Source of the DNA: CAWGJC01 sp965276665
GTDB taxonomy: Bacteria > Pseudomonadota > Alphaproteobacteria > Acetobacterales > Acetobacteraceae
Length of the DNA: 64,000 bases
Reading direction: 5' to 3'
Assembly: GCA_965276665.1 (NCBI GenBank)
Contig: OZ255620.1
Location: forward strand, 4,836,001 to 4,900,000
A program made the position numbers and the translations under genes. The notes beneath the pieces were generated by a model that had not been told where the DNA came from, searched no databases, and worked only from the letters and a program-made list of their open reading frames with translations. Shown one piece after another: positions 17,411-25,982 of the stretch (its first letter is position 1; every line of letters starts with the position of its first letter).

Positions 17411-19774
17411 CTAATTCGCCTTTGCCGCCTGGATGGCTGCCCATACCCGGGACGGGGTTGCCGGCATGTCAATGTGCTGGATGCCGAATTCGGCAAGCGC
17501 GTCGACAACGGCGTTCATTACCGCCGGCAGTGATCCCGCGCACCCAGCTTCCCCGCATCCCTTCGCTCCGAGAAGGTTGGTCTTCGCCGGAACCGGATGG
17601 CTCTCGAATGTGAAGCTAGGTGCATCCTCCGCGCGTGGCAGCGCATAGTCCATGAATGAACCCGTCAGAAATTGACCGTCCGCGTCGTAGAAAGTCGCCT
17701 CCGTTAGCGCTTGTCCGATACCCTGAACGATTCCGCCATGTGCCTGACCCTCGACCATCATCGGGTTGATCAACACGCCGAAGTCATTCACCATGAAATA
17801 CCTAACGACCTGGGTAGACCCGGTGTCGGGGTCGATCTCCACCTCGCAAATATGACAGCCGTTTGGATAAGCCGAGGGCGCCTGCTCATGCACGTGCTTC
17901 ACATCGAGGGTATGCGGAACTTCGCTGGGTAACGTAAGCCCGGCGCGAAGCTGGTCGGCCATATCCATGATACCGATCGCGCGATCGGTGCCAGTAATGA
18001 CAAACCTCCCTCCGCGGCGATGATCGTTGATGAATTCGATGTCCTCAATATCGGCCTCGAGTAGATGGGAGGCGATCTGGCGGCCGGCCTCGATCACCTT
18101 GTCGCTGGCCTCCCAGATGGCGCCGCCGCTGGCCATAATCGACTTCGAGCCGCCCGTGCCTCCGCCGGCAATCAGTTCGTCGCTGTCGCCCTGCAGGAGC
18201 CGGATGCGTTCGAACGGAATGCCGAGTCGATCTACCAATACCTGGGCAAACGGGGATGCGTGTCCCTGACCATAATCCAGGGTTCCTGTGATGATCGTGA
18301 CTGTTCCGTCGGGCTCGAAGCGGATACCGCCCATTTCGTTCGTGGGCGGGGCCGTCACCTCCAAATATTGTCCAACGCCACGCCCGCGCAGCAACCCACG
18401 CCGACGGCTTTCCGTGTGCCGAGCGCTAAAATTGTCCCAGTCGGCGAGGGCGAGTGCCTGATCGAGGATGGCTGGAAATTCGCCGCTGTCATATTGGCAG
18501 GCGGCAGGAGTGTCATAGGGCATTGCAGCTGGCGGAATGTGGTTCCGTCGTCGCAGCTCAATGCGGTCGATTCCCATCTCGCGTGCGGCCGTATCGACCA
18601 GACGCTCCATGTAGTAATTTCCCTCGGGCCGTCCGGCACCCCGATAGGCGCCCACTGGCGTCGTGTTGGTGAAGACGCAGCGTGAATTCACCTCAATCAG
18701 CGGTGTCTGATAGATGCTGATCGTGTTCTTCACTGTGTTCATCGTGGCCGGAATGATGGTCGCGTTCCCGAGATACGCCCCCAAATTTCCGAAGCCGGTG
18801 ATTCGCAGGGCCATGAAATGCCCCTCGGAATCAAGAGCCAGTTCCTGCTCCATGTCATGATCGCGGCCATGGCTATCGGAGAGGAAGCTCTCGGACCTGG
18901 CGTCCCGCCATTTTACCGGGCGGCCGAGCTTCTTGGCGGCGAGCAGGAGTGGAAAATATTCCGGGTAGGCGCCGGCCTTCATGCCGAAGGATCCACCGAC
19001 ATTTCCCGTGAGGATTCGAAGCTTGTCGGCCGGCAGGTTCATCACGCCCCGGACCGAGTTCCGCAGTCCGAAGACGCCCTGGCAGCCGACGTGGAGCGTG
19101 TAACGGCCACTCTCGGCGTCATATTCGCTGATCGCCGAGCGCGGCTCCATCGGGCAGACCACGATCCGGCTGTTGCGGATGCTTAGCTTGGTGACATGGG
19201 CGGCGTGGGCAAAGGCTTCCGCAACCGCTGCCGAATCGCCAAAATGCCAATCCAGCGCAACATTATCATGTGCGCCTGCGTGGATGGACGGAGCGCCATC
19301 GGTAATGGCCACCCGCGCATCCGTGACTGCCGGGAGCGGATCAATGTCGAGAAGAACCTCCTCGGCCGCATCCCGCGCCTGCTCTTCAGTCTCCGCCACC
19401 AGGAGAGCGACAGGATCGCCAACATAGCGAACTTTGTCAGTGGCAAGCGGCGTCTGAGGGGGGCTCCGCATCGGGGAGCCGTCGCGGTTTTTCGGCCCGG
19501 AAGCCGCAGGCATCATACCGATCCCCGCCTCATCTAGATCCGCGGCCGTGTAGATGCCGAGTACACCAGGCATCGCCAGTGCCGCCTGCGCCTCGACCCC
19601 GAGTAGTTTGGCATGCGCGTGTCGGCTCCGGATCATAACGCCGTAGACTTGGCCGGGGAGGTTGAGGTCATCGGTATAGCGGCCCTCTCCACGTAACAGG
19701 ACAGGGTCTTCCTTCCGAGAGACCGGCTGACCGATTCCGAATTTCACGTGGGCGAGATCGACATCGACGTTCAT
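17411..19774 (-). CDS. Xanthine dehydrogenase family protein, molybdopterin-binding subunit (no partner subunits adjacent)
   Basis: A 787-residue large subunit of the xanthine oxidase/CO-dehydrogenase form II family. The N-terminus GIGQPVSRKEDPVLLRGEGRYTDDL begins the ald_Xan_dh domain. The Mo-cofactor region has VGGSFGMKAG, the active-site loop VGAYRGAGRPEGNY, GQGHASPFAQ and the C-terminal GAKGCGEAG with the catalytic Glu. GGAG six bases before the ATG at 19774 sets the start. No FAD or 2Fe-2S subunit lies beside it; the only copies in the window are at 25435-25932 and 28380-29171. Substrate is probably an aldehyde or N-heterocycle; a purine base is possible given the adjacent nucleoside hydrolase. 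Confidence 0.9.
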   Translation of the reverse strand: MNVDVDLAHVKFGIGQPVSRKEDPVLLRGEGRYTDDLNLPGQVYGVMIRSRHAHAKLLGVEAQAALAMPGVLGIYTAADLDEAGIGMMPAASGPKNRDGSPMRSPPQTPLATDKVRYVGDPVALLVAETEEQARDAAEEVLLDIDPLPAVTDARVAITDGAPSIHAGAHDNVALDWHFGDSAAVAEAFAHAAHVTKLSIRNSRIVVCPMEPRSAISEYDAESGRYTLHVGCQGVFGLRNSVRGVMNLPADKLRILTGNVGGSFGMKAGAYPEYFPLLLAAKKLGRPVKWRDARSESFLSDSHGRDHDMEQELALDSEGHFMALRITGFGNLGAYLGNATIIPATMNTVKNTISIYQTPLIEVNSRCVFTNTTPVGAYRGAGRPEGNYYMERLVDTAAREMGIDRIELRRRNHIPPAAMPYDTPAACQYDSGEFPAILDQALALADWDNFSARHTESRRRGLLRGRGVGQYLEVTAPPTNEMGGIRFEPDGTVTIITGTLDYGQGHASPFAQVLVDRLGIPFERIRLLQGDSDELIAGGGTGGSKSIMASGGAIWEASDKVIEAGRQIASHLLEADIEDIEFINDHRRGGRFVITGTDRAIGIMDMADQLRAGLTLPSEVPHTLDVKHVHEQAPSAYPNGCHICEVEIDPDTGSTQVVRYFMVNDFGVLINPMMVEGQAHGGIVQGIGQALTEATFYDADGQFLTGSFMDYALPRAEDAPSFTFESHPVPAKTNLLGAKGCGEAGCAGSLPAVMNAVVDALAEFGIQHIDMPATPSRVWAAIQAAKAN

Positions 19775-19871
19775 GGGCGGCTCCGGGTATTCGGAGGGTG
19801 GGAGCTTTAGATTGCACCCTGAGCGCGCGCCTGCAAAGCCCAACCGGCTAATTGGGTCAGGGGGACAGGTG

Positions 19872-20822
19872 TCAGCGGTCGGTGCCGACGGCAGGGATCG
19901 CGAGATAAGCCAAGCGCTTCATCTCTCGACGACCTCGCGTAACAGAGTCGAGAATGAGCCCGCAGGCGAAGGAAAGGAAGGATAGAATGATCAGCCCTGT
20001 GGCTAACAGAGCGCTCGGCAGACGCGGCACAAGCCCGCTTTGCAGGAAAGCAAGGATCACCGGGACCCCGAGGCCTAGCCCTAGCAAAAGCAGGATAGCT
20101 CCGCCTCCTGAAAAGAGGAGGAGAGGCCGCTCTTCTTTCGCAAGGACGACAATTGTGCGGAGGATTCGCAAGCCATCCGAGTAGGTCCGCAGCTTCGAGG
20201 CGGAACCATCCGGCCGCTCCCGATAAGCTGTCCGAACTTCCCCGATCGGCATGTTGAGTTCGAGCGCATGTACCGTGAACTCGGTTTCCGTTTCAAAACC
20301 AGCCGAAAGGGCGGGGAAGGATTTCACAAATCGCCTCGAAAATACTCGATATCCTGAGAGCATATCCGAAACGCCCTTGCCGAAGAGCGATCGTACCAGG
20401 CCTGAGATCGCCGTGTTTCCAAAACGGTGGCCGGCTCGGTAAGCGGCCCGCCCGTCGGCAATCCGGGCACCGTTTACCATGTCGAGACGGTTTTCCAGCA
20501 GCAGGGCAATCATTCCGGGCGAAGCTGCAGCATCGTAAGTCCCGTCGCCATCTACCAAGACATAGACGTCAGCTTCGATGTCGGCAAACATTCGGCGGAC
20601 GACGTGCCCCTTGCCTTGGAGAGTCTCCGCGCGGACTACCGCTCCCGCCTCCCGAGCCATCAAGGCCGTCCTGTCTCGGGAGTTGTTGTCGTAGACGTAA
20701 ACCGTTGCTCCGGGAAGGGCGGCCTGAAAGTCGGAGATTACCTGCGGAATCGCCACTTCTTCGTTGAAACAAGGAATCAGAACGGCGATCCGCCATTCAT
20801 GATCCTGCTCGGCTAACGTCAT
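19872..20822 (-). CDS. Family 2 glycosyltransferase, polyprenyl-phosphate sugar type
   Basis: This gene encodes 316 residues. The GT-A domain has VLIPCFNEEVAIPQVI, VYVYDNNSRDRT and the DXD-type VLVDGDGTYDAA, followed by VNGARIADGRAAYRAGHRFGN. A C-terminal pair of membrane spans (LLLFSGGGAILLLLGLGLGVPV and LLATGLIILSFLSFACGLI) is typical of dolichol-phosphate-mannose-synthase-like enzymes that charge undecaprenyl phosphate with a sugar. It overlaps the gtrA-like gene by four bases, the classical arrangement for flippase plus transferase in surface-glycan decoration. Confidence 0.88.
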   Translation of the reverse strand: MTLAEQDHEWRIAVLIPCFNEEVAIPQVISDFQAALPGATVYVYDNNSRDRTALMAREAGAVVRAETLQGKGHVVRRMFADIEADVYVLVDGDGTYDAAASPGMIALLLENRLDMVNGARIADGRAAYRAGHRFGNTAISGLVRSLFGKGVSDMLSGYRVFSRRFVKSFPALSAGFETETEFTVHALELNMPIGEVRTAYRERPDGSASKLRTYSDGLRILRTIVVLAKEERPLLLFSGGGAILLLLGLGLGVPVILAFLQSGLVPRLPSALLATGLIILSFLSFACGLILDSVTRGRREMKRLAYLAIPAVGTDR

Positions 20823-21292
20823 GGAGATGCGGGGGGCTCCTGGAATACGAAGCGACGCGAAAGCGTGAAGTTTGAGAACATGCCAGCAATCCCGCCGGCG
20901 AATACTGCGATGACAGGATAATTCCGCGCCAGAGCAGAAGTCGCAATCAATATACTATATGCACCTCGGTTCAGGACAAATCCTGCCAAATTTGCCACCA
21001 AAAATAACGCCCATTGCCGATGCAGACGCCCTTTTCCGAGACCCCGGAACGTCCATACCCGATTAAGCCCCCAGGTTACGCTTCCCGCAATGACATAGGA
21101 GAGCAGGCCGGCACCATAGAGGCCGAGCAGATCTCTTAGCGAGTAGACAGTCGCAGTATCGACGATAAACCCGACAAGCCCGACCAGACCGAAGCGCAGG
21201 AATTGGGCGAGCACAACAAGGCGCGCCGGCGTTGCCGCCCGCCGGAGCGGAACGGGCAGGCGGCATGCTATCCGGCTCAGGCTGGCTTCCAT
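20819..21292 (-). CDS. GtrA family membrane protein (polyprenyl-linked sugar flippase type)
   Basis: A 157-residue protein with four predicted spans: QFLRFGLVGLVGFIVDTATVY, LLSYVIAGSVTWGLNRVWTF, LFLVANLAGFVLNRGAYSIL and IAVFAGGIAGMFSNFTLSRRF. GLVGFIVDT, NRVWTF and the terminal NFTLSRRFVF are GtrA signatures. GtrA proteins are thought to move undecaprenyl-phosphate-sugar across the inner membrane. It is translationally coupled to the glycosyltransferase that follows. Confidence 0.88.
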   Translation of the reverse strand: MEASLSRIACRLPVPLRRAATPARLVVLAQFLRFGLVGLVGFIVDTATVYSLRDLLGLYGAGLLSYVIAGSVTWGLNRVWTFRGLGKGRLHRQWALFLVANLAGFVLNRGAYSILIATSALARNYPVIAVFAGGIAGMFSNFTLSRRFVFQEPPASP

Positions 21293-21445
21293 GTGGCGCG
21301 CTTAGCGAATGATTGACTACGGGACAACCCCAACGGAGGCTTGCCCTCCAGTGCCTCAAGCTGCCATCGTCGTCCCAGCGAGACGGTCGCGGCCACCCAA
21401 ATAGGCCCGCGGGGCGCTCGAGCGATGTGCGTGACTGAGGAGAGC

Positions 21446-21493
21446 ATGAGAACCTCGTTTGACAGAATACAGTCCAAGATGGCGGCTTCCTGA
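21446..21493 (+). other. Possible leader ORF (15 codons) ahead of the ABC permease operon
   Basis: A very strong ribosome site (GAGGAG, four bases before ATG 21446) starts a 15-residue reading frame MRTSFDRIQSKMAAS that ends at TGA 21491-21493. It is in frame with, and three bases before, the permease ATG at 21497, which itself has only GAGG one base away. The peptide could deliver ribosomes to the permease, or be the stub of a lost upstream gene such as the missing solute-binding protein. No regulatory hairpin was identified. Confidence 0.3.
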
Positions 21494-21496
21494 GGC

Positions 21497-22438
21497 ATGT
21501 TCGCCTACGTCGTGCGTCGTGTTCTTGCGACGATCCCCGTGATGGTCGTTGTTGCCCTCTTTGTGTTCAGTCTGCTCTATATTGCGCCGGGAGACCCTGC
21601 CGCGATCATCGCTGGGGACCAAGCAACCCCCGCAGACATTGCGCGGATCAGGGTGTCGCTTGGTCTTGATCGGCCATTTGTCGTCCGGTTCGGCGACTGG
21701 GCCTGGCAGATTTTGCATGGGAATCTCGGAACTTCGATCTTCACCAACCTTCCCGTCACTCACATGATTGCGCAGCGGATCGAGCCGACTGTTTCGCTTA
21801 TGGTTCTGACCTTGCTTCTTTCCGTGACGATAGCTGTTCCACTCGGCGTGATCGCGGCATGGAGGCAGGGATCGATATTGGACCGCCTGGTGATGTTGTT
21901 CGCGGTTTTCGGCTTCTCAGTTCCGGTATTCGTTATGGGATATGTGTTAGCTTATATATTTGCACTGCAACTTGATTGGCTTCCTGTGCAGGGATTTACC
22001 CCAATTAGCGATGGTTTCTGGCCATTTTTACGTAATCTAATTCTGCCAGCAGTTGCCCTGGGCTTGATTTATATTGCGTTAATTGCGCGAATTACCCGTG
22101 CAACGATGCTTGAAGTGCTGTCTCAGGATTATGTGCGCACCGCAAAGGCCAAGGGGGTGGGGCAGCGGGGCATCCTCTTCCTGCACGCTCTAAAGAACGC
22201 TGCAGTGCCGATCGTCACTGTGATTGGCCTCGGTGTCGCACTTCTAATTGGCGGCACCGTGGTTACGGAAAGCGTCTTCGCAATACCAGGACTTGGGCGG
22301 CTTACGGTTGATGCAATTCTGAGGCGCGATTATCCCGTCATACAGGGCGTCGTTCTGCTGTTCAGTGGCGTCTATGTGCTGGTCAATCTCTCCGTCGACC
22401 TGATCTATACGCTTTTCGACCCGAGGATACGCTATTGA
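21497..22438 (+). CDS. Dipeptide/oligopeptide-type ABC transporter permease (DppB-like)
   Basis: A 313-residue permease with the DppB N-terminus (FAYVVRRVLATIPVMVVVALFVFSL, then APGDPAAIIAG) and six spans. The EAA loop is RATMLEVLSQDYVRTAKAKGVGQRGILFLHALKNA, and it ends NLSVDLIYTLFDPRIRY. It imports peptides, nickel, opines or similar small solutes. The local sequence from about 21940 to 22110 is noticeably more AT-rich than its neighbours. It is first of four transporter genes; no solute-binding protein gene is present in the operon. Confidence 0.9.
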   Translation: MFAYVVRRVLATIPVMVVVALFVFSLLYIAPGDPAAIIAGDQATPADIARIRVSLGLDRPFVVRFGDWAWQILHGNLGTSIFTNLPVTHMIAQRIEPTVSLMVLTLLLSVTIAVPLGVIAAWRQGSILDRLVMLFAVFGFSVPVFVMGYVLAYIFALQLDWLPVQGFTPISDGFWPFLRNLILPAVALGLIYIALIARITRATMLEVLSQDYVRTAKAKGVGQRGILFLHALKNAAVPIVTVIGLGVALLIGGTVVTESVFAIPGLGRLTVDAILRRDYPVIQGVVLLFSGVYVLVNLSVDLIYTLFDPRIRY

Positions 22439-23343
22439 GCGCAACATCCGTTCCATCTGGCATCACGGCCGCTCCTATCCTGCCGGATGTGCTTCCCCCG
22501 ATTCGATCTCGGGGGTGGGTGATGACCTTCATTCGCCGCCATCCAACGATCGCGATCGGTGGCGCGCTGCTTCTGGCACTTATATTTATCGCGGTCTTCG
22601 CCCCTTGGCTCGGCACGACAGATCCGACGGCGCTCGCGCCGGCGAAGCGAACGCGGCCGCCATCGACGATTTACTGGTTCGGCACCGACATGCTTGGGCG
22701 TGACATCTACTCCCGTGTACTTTTCGGTACGCGGATTTCATTGATCGTTGGGTTCTCGGTCGCGATCCTTTCCTCCGTTGCCGGCCTGGTAATCGGTATC
22801 GTCTCGGGTTTCGTTCGGATGCTGGACGCAATTCTGATGCGGATAATGGATGGCCTGATGGCGATCCCCGGCATTCTGCTCGCGATCGCCCTGATGGCCC
22901 TCACAAGGGGGTCAGTACAGAACGTCATTATTGCGATTACCATTCCGCAGATTCCGCAGACCGCTCGGCTGGTTCGAGGGGTCGTCCTGTCGCTGCGCGA
23001 ACAACCGTATGTCGAGGCGGCCATCGCATCTGGGACACGGCTGCCCAAGATCATGTGGAAACACATTCTTCCCAACACACTCGCGCCGCTTACGGTACAG
23101 GCGACGTTCACCTGCGCCGCGGCCATGATCACGGAGGCGACGCTTTCGTTCCTGGGTGCCGGGACGCCACCGATCATCCCCTCCTGGGGAAACATCATGG
23201 CGGAGGGTCGGGCGCTCTGGCAGGTGAAGCCTTATATTGTCTTCTTTCCAGCGTTTTTCCTGACCATAGCGGTGCTTGCTGTCAACATGCTCGGTGATGG
23301 GATGCGCGATGCGCTAGATCCGCGGCTCGCGAAGAGGCTCTGA
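22435..23343 (+). CDS. Dipeptide/oligopeptide-type ABC transporter permease (DppC-like)
   Basis: A 302-residue second permease. After a charged lead it has FIRRHPTIAIGGALLLALIFIAVFAPWLGTTDP (DppC signature), WFGTDMLGRDIYSRVLFGTRIS, and the EAA loop PYVEAAIASGTRLPKIMWKHILPNT. The C-terminus is NMLGDGMRDALDPRL. The TTG at 22435 overlaps the TGA of dppB by four bases and has a GAGGA seven bases upstream; an internal ATG at 22522 would shave 29 residues. Confidence 0.9.
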   Translation: MSATSVPSGITAAPILPDVLPPIRSRGWVMTFIRRHPTIAIGGALLLALIFIAVFAPWLGTTDPTALAPAKRTRPPSTIYWFGTDMLGRDIYSRVLFGTRISLIVGFSVAILSSVAGLVIGIVSGFVRMLDAILMRIMDGLMAIPGILLAIALMALTRGSVQNVIIAITIPQIPQTARLVRGVVLSLREQPYVEAAIASGTRLPKIMWKHILPNTLAPLTVQATFTCAAAMITEATLSFLGAGTPPIIPSWGNIMAEGRALWQVKPYIVFFPAFFLTIAVLAVNMLGDGMRDALDPRLAKRL

Positions 23344-23345
23344 GG

Positions 23346-24338
23346 GTGCCGCTGCTCCAGATCAAACAACTTCAGACACATTTTGCGACCCCGGACGGGG
23401 TTGTGCGCGCCGTCGAGGGCGTATCATTCGACATTGATGCCGGTGAGACGGTGGCGATTGTGGGAGAGAGCGGTTGCGGGAAGTCTGTGACCGCGATGTC
23501 GATCCTGAGATTGATACCGGAACCACCTGGTAAAATCGCTGGAGGCATTTTCTTCCAAGGCCGCAATCTGCTTACCTTGTCTCAACCCGAGATGCGCAAG
23601 CTTCGCGGCAATGAGATCAGCATGATTTTCCAGGAGCCGATGACAAGTCTCAATCCGGTGCTGACCGTTGGGCGCCAAATCGGTGAGACACTGCGTCTTC
23701 ATCAAGGCATGTCGGCGAAGGATGCCGAAGCTCGCTCCATTGAGATTTTGGCGCTCGTCGGCATACCGGAAGCAAAACGGCGAGTGCGCGAGTATCCGCA
23801 TCAGCTTTCGGGCGGCATGCGTCAACGAGTCATGATCGCGATTGCGCTTGCTTGCAATCCCCGCTTGCTGATTGCTGACGAGCCGACCACAGCGCTGGAC
23901 GTCACTATTCAGGCTCAGATTCTCGACCTTATGCGTGATCTTAAACATCGCCTTGGTTCGGCAATCATGTTGATCACGCACGATCTCGGCGTCGTCGCCG
24001 AAATGGCCGAGCGCGTTGTCGTCATGTACGCCGGCCGCAAGGTCGAAGAGGCGTGCGTGCGGGAAATCTTTTCCAACCCGCAGCATCCGTACACGCGTGG
24101 TCTTTTGGGTGCTGTGCCAAAGCTGGGCTCGTCTCTTGACCATGGCGAGCGTAGTCGGCTGGCAGAAATCTCTGGACTCGTACCTTCGCTGCGTAAGCCC
24201 ATAATCGGCTGCGCGTTTGCAGGGCGCTGTCCAATGGTGGCGGAGGTGTGCCGCGAAGTTGCGCCCGCCGTCGAAGAGAAGGCACCCGCACATCTCGTGG
24301 CTTGCCATTACGCTGAACGGAGGTTGGCGGCTGCATGA
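23346..24338 (+). CDS. ABC transporter ATP-binding protein (DppD-like)
   Basis: This gene encodes 330 residues. Walker A GESGCGKS (about 39-46), Q-loop IFQEPMTSLNPVL, signature LSGGMRQRVMIAIAL, Walker B LLIADEPTTALD, then the H-loop VIT-type LITHDLGVV. The C-terminal oligopeptide extension is present, with cysteines in IIGCAFAGRCPMVAEVC. It starts at GTG, three bases after the dppC stop. It pairs with the next gene as the ATPase heterodimer. Confidence 0.92.
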   Translation: MPLLQIKQLQTHFATPDGVVRAVEGVSFDIDAGETVAIVGESGCGKSVTAMSILRLIPEPPGKIAGGIFFQGRNLLTLSQPEMRKLRGNEISMIFQEPMTSLNPVLTVGRQIGETLRLHQGMSAKDAEARSIEILALVGIPEAKRRVREYPHQLSGGMRQRVMIAIALACNPRLLIADEPTTALDVTIQAQILDLMRDLKHRLGSAIMLITHDLGVVAEMAERVVVMYAGRKVEEACVREIFSNPQHPYTRGLLGAVPKLGSSLDHGERSRLAEISGLVPSLRKPIIGCAFAGRCPMVAEVCREVAPAVEEKAPAHLVACHYAERRLAAA

Positions 24339-25342
24339 CGCACAAACTGCTTGAGGTCCGTAACCTTAAGAAGCACTACGCCCTGCACGGCGGTTTCTTT
24401 GGCATCACTGCTGGGCATGTTCATGCTGTCGATGGCATAAGTTTCGACATCGGTCGTGGCGAGACGCTGTCGCTTGTGGGCGAGAGCGGATGCGGCAAGT
24501 CGACGGTCGGGCGGTGCGTGCTGAGGCTTACGCCGCCAACATCCGGCGAGGTCTATCTCGATGGAAAGCGCATAGATAATCTTTCCGGATCGTCTCTGCG
24601 GCCGCTTAGGCAGAGAGTTCAAGTGGTGTTCCAGGATCCGTTCAGCAGCCTGAATCCGAGAATGCGTGTGGGCGACATTATCGCGGAACCGATCATCAAT
24701 TTCGGTCTTGCTCGGAACGGGCGGGAGGTGCGCGAACGAGTGGCGGCGCTGGTCGACAAAGTTCATCTGCCGCGCGACGCCATCGAGCGGCACCCGCATG
24801 AGTTTTCAGGCGGACAACGGCAACGAATCGGGATCGCTCGGGCTTTGGCCCCAGGGTCGGACCTGATTATCTGCGATGAGGCAGTGTCGGCGCTCGATGT
24901 CTCAGTCAAAGCACAAATTATCAACTTGCTTGCCGATCTGCAGGACGAACTGAAGCTCTCGCTGCTCTTCATCAGTCATGATCTCGCAATTGTCGAACAT
25001 CTAACTCACCGTGTCGCCGTCATGTATCTTGGGAAAATTGTCGAGGTAGCGGAACGCAAGGCATTGTTTGCCGATCCGCATCACCCCTATACACGGGCAT
25101 TGCTCTCGGCTGTCCCGATACCTGACCCAGCGACGAAGCGTGATCGAATCATCCTTCGGGGGGACGTTCCGAGTCCTATCCGCCCGCCACCCGGTTGCAG
25201 GTTCCACACTCGATGTCCTTACGTGTTCGATCGCTGCCGGTCCGAGGAACCAATGCTGAGGCCTCTCGGCTCGACCGGGCAGTTGGCCGCGTGTCACCTA
25301 GACAGCCTTCCGGAACTCGATTTCATTCCGAAGGCCGCCTGA
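24335..25342 (+). CDS. ABC transporter ATP-binding protein (DppF-like)
   Basis: A 335-residue ATPase with Walker A GESGCGKST, Q-loop VFQDPFSSLNPRMRV, signature FSGGQRQRIGIARAL, Walker B LIICDEAVSALD (the usual DEPVSALD has Ala in place of Pro) and H-loop FISHDLAIVEHL. The cysteine-bearing OppF C-terminus (PPGCRFHTRCPYVFDRC) is complete. It overlaps dppD by four bases (ATGA) and ends the transporter unit; the molybdenum hydroxylase genes begin 92 bases later. Confidence 0.92.
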   Translation: MTHKLLEVRNLKKHYALHGGFFGITAGHVHAVDGISFDIGRGETLSLVGESGCGKSTVGRCVLRLTPPTSGEVYLDGKRIDNLSGSSLRPLRQRVQVVFQDPFSSLNPRMRVGDIIAEPIINFGLARNGREVRERVAALVDKVHLPRDAIERHPHEFSGGQRQRIGIARALAPGSDLIICDEAVSALDVSVKAQIINLLADLQDELKLSLLFISHDLAIVEHLTHRVAVMYLGKIVEVAERKALFADPHHPYTRALLSAVPIPDPATKRDRIILRGDVPSPIRPPPGCRFHTRCPYVFDRCRSEEPMLRPLGSTGQLAACHLDSLPELDFIPKAA

Positions 25343-25434
25343 GATGTCGGCTGCGGGACATAAAGCAGTTCGCCGCTTGACCAGGCTTTCAGCCGGGCGC
25401 CACATTCAGGCCTAGCCAAGGTCGGGGGAGATAG

Positions 25435-25932
25435 ATGCCTCAGGTGTCAGTGACGGTTAACGGTCAAGCTCATTCTGTCGAGATTGAGGGAAGAACGCTC
25501 CTCGTGGAGCTCATCCGGGAAAAGCTCGGGCTCACGGGCACCCATGTCGGTTGTGATACCAGCCAGTGTGGCGCCTGTGTCGTGCATGTAGACGGTGAAT
25601 CCGTGAAGTCGTGTACGATGTTGGCCGCCCAGGCGGATGGCAAATCCGTGGTGACGATTGAGGGAGTCGCTTCGTCTGACGGCACGTTGCATCCCATGCA
25701 GGAGATGTTCCGGGAGCATCATGCCTTGCAGTGCGGATTCTGCACTCCGGGCATGGTCATGTCAGCCATCGATCTGGTGCAAATGCACCCTGAAGGGCTG
25801 ACCGAGGAAGAGATCCGCCACGGCCTCGAGGGGAATCTATGTCGTTGCACAGGTTACCACAACATCGTCAAGGCGATCGCGGCGGCTTGGCCTTTGATGC
25901 ATGGTAAGCCGGTGAAGGAGGCCGCAGAGTAA
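25435..25932 (+). CDS. Molybdenum hydroxylase small subunit, 2x[2Fe-2S] (CoxS-like)
   Basis: A 165-residue iron-sulfur subunit passing electrons from molybdenum to FAD. The plant-type cluster is ligated by Cys40, Cys45, Cys48 and Cys60 (GCDTSQCGACVVHVDG). The second cluster uses Cys100, Cys103, Cys136 and Cys138 (QCGFCTPGM and LCRCTGYHNIV). All eight ligands are intact. GGGGGAG precedes the ATG by five bases. It is the first gene of a small-large-medium set, the order S-L-M seen in CoxSLM-like oxidoreductases. Confidence 0.92.
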   Translation: MPQVSVTVNGQAHSVEIEGRTLLVELIREKLGLTGTHVGCDTSQCGACVVHVDGESVKSCTMLAAQADGKSVVTIEGVASSDGTLHPMQEMFREHHALQCGFCTPGMVMSAIDLVQMHPEGLTEEEIRHGLEGNLCRCTGYHNIVKAIAAAWPLMHGKPVKEAAE

Positions 25933-25982
25933 GCCGAACGAAAATATGTAGCTGCCATCAAGGCAGCCATTGGGAGGATCAG

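Noticed and set aside
21458..21487. TTGACA box before the permease operon as a promoter
   Set aside because: No acceptable -10 box 16-18 bases downstream; the expected position is GC-rich (GGCGGC).
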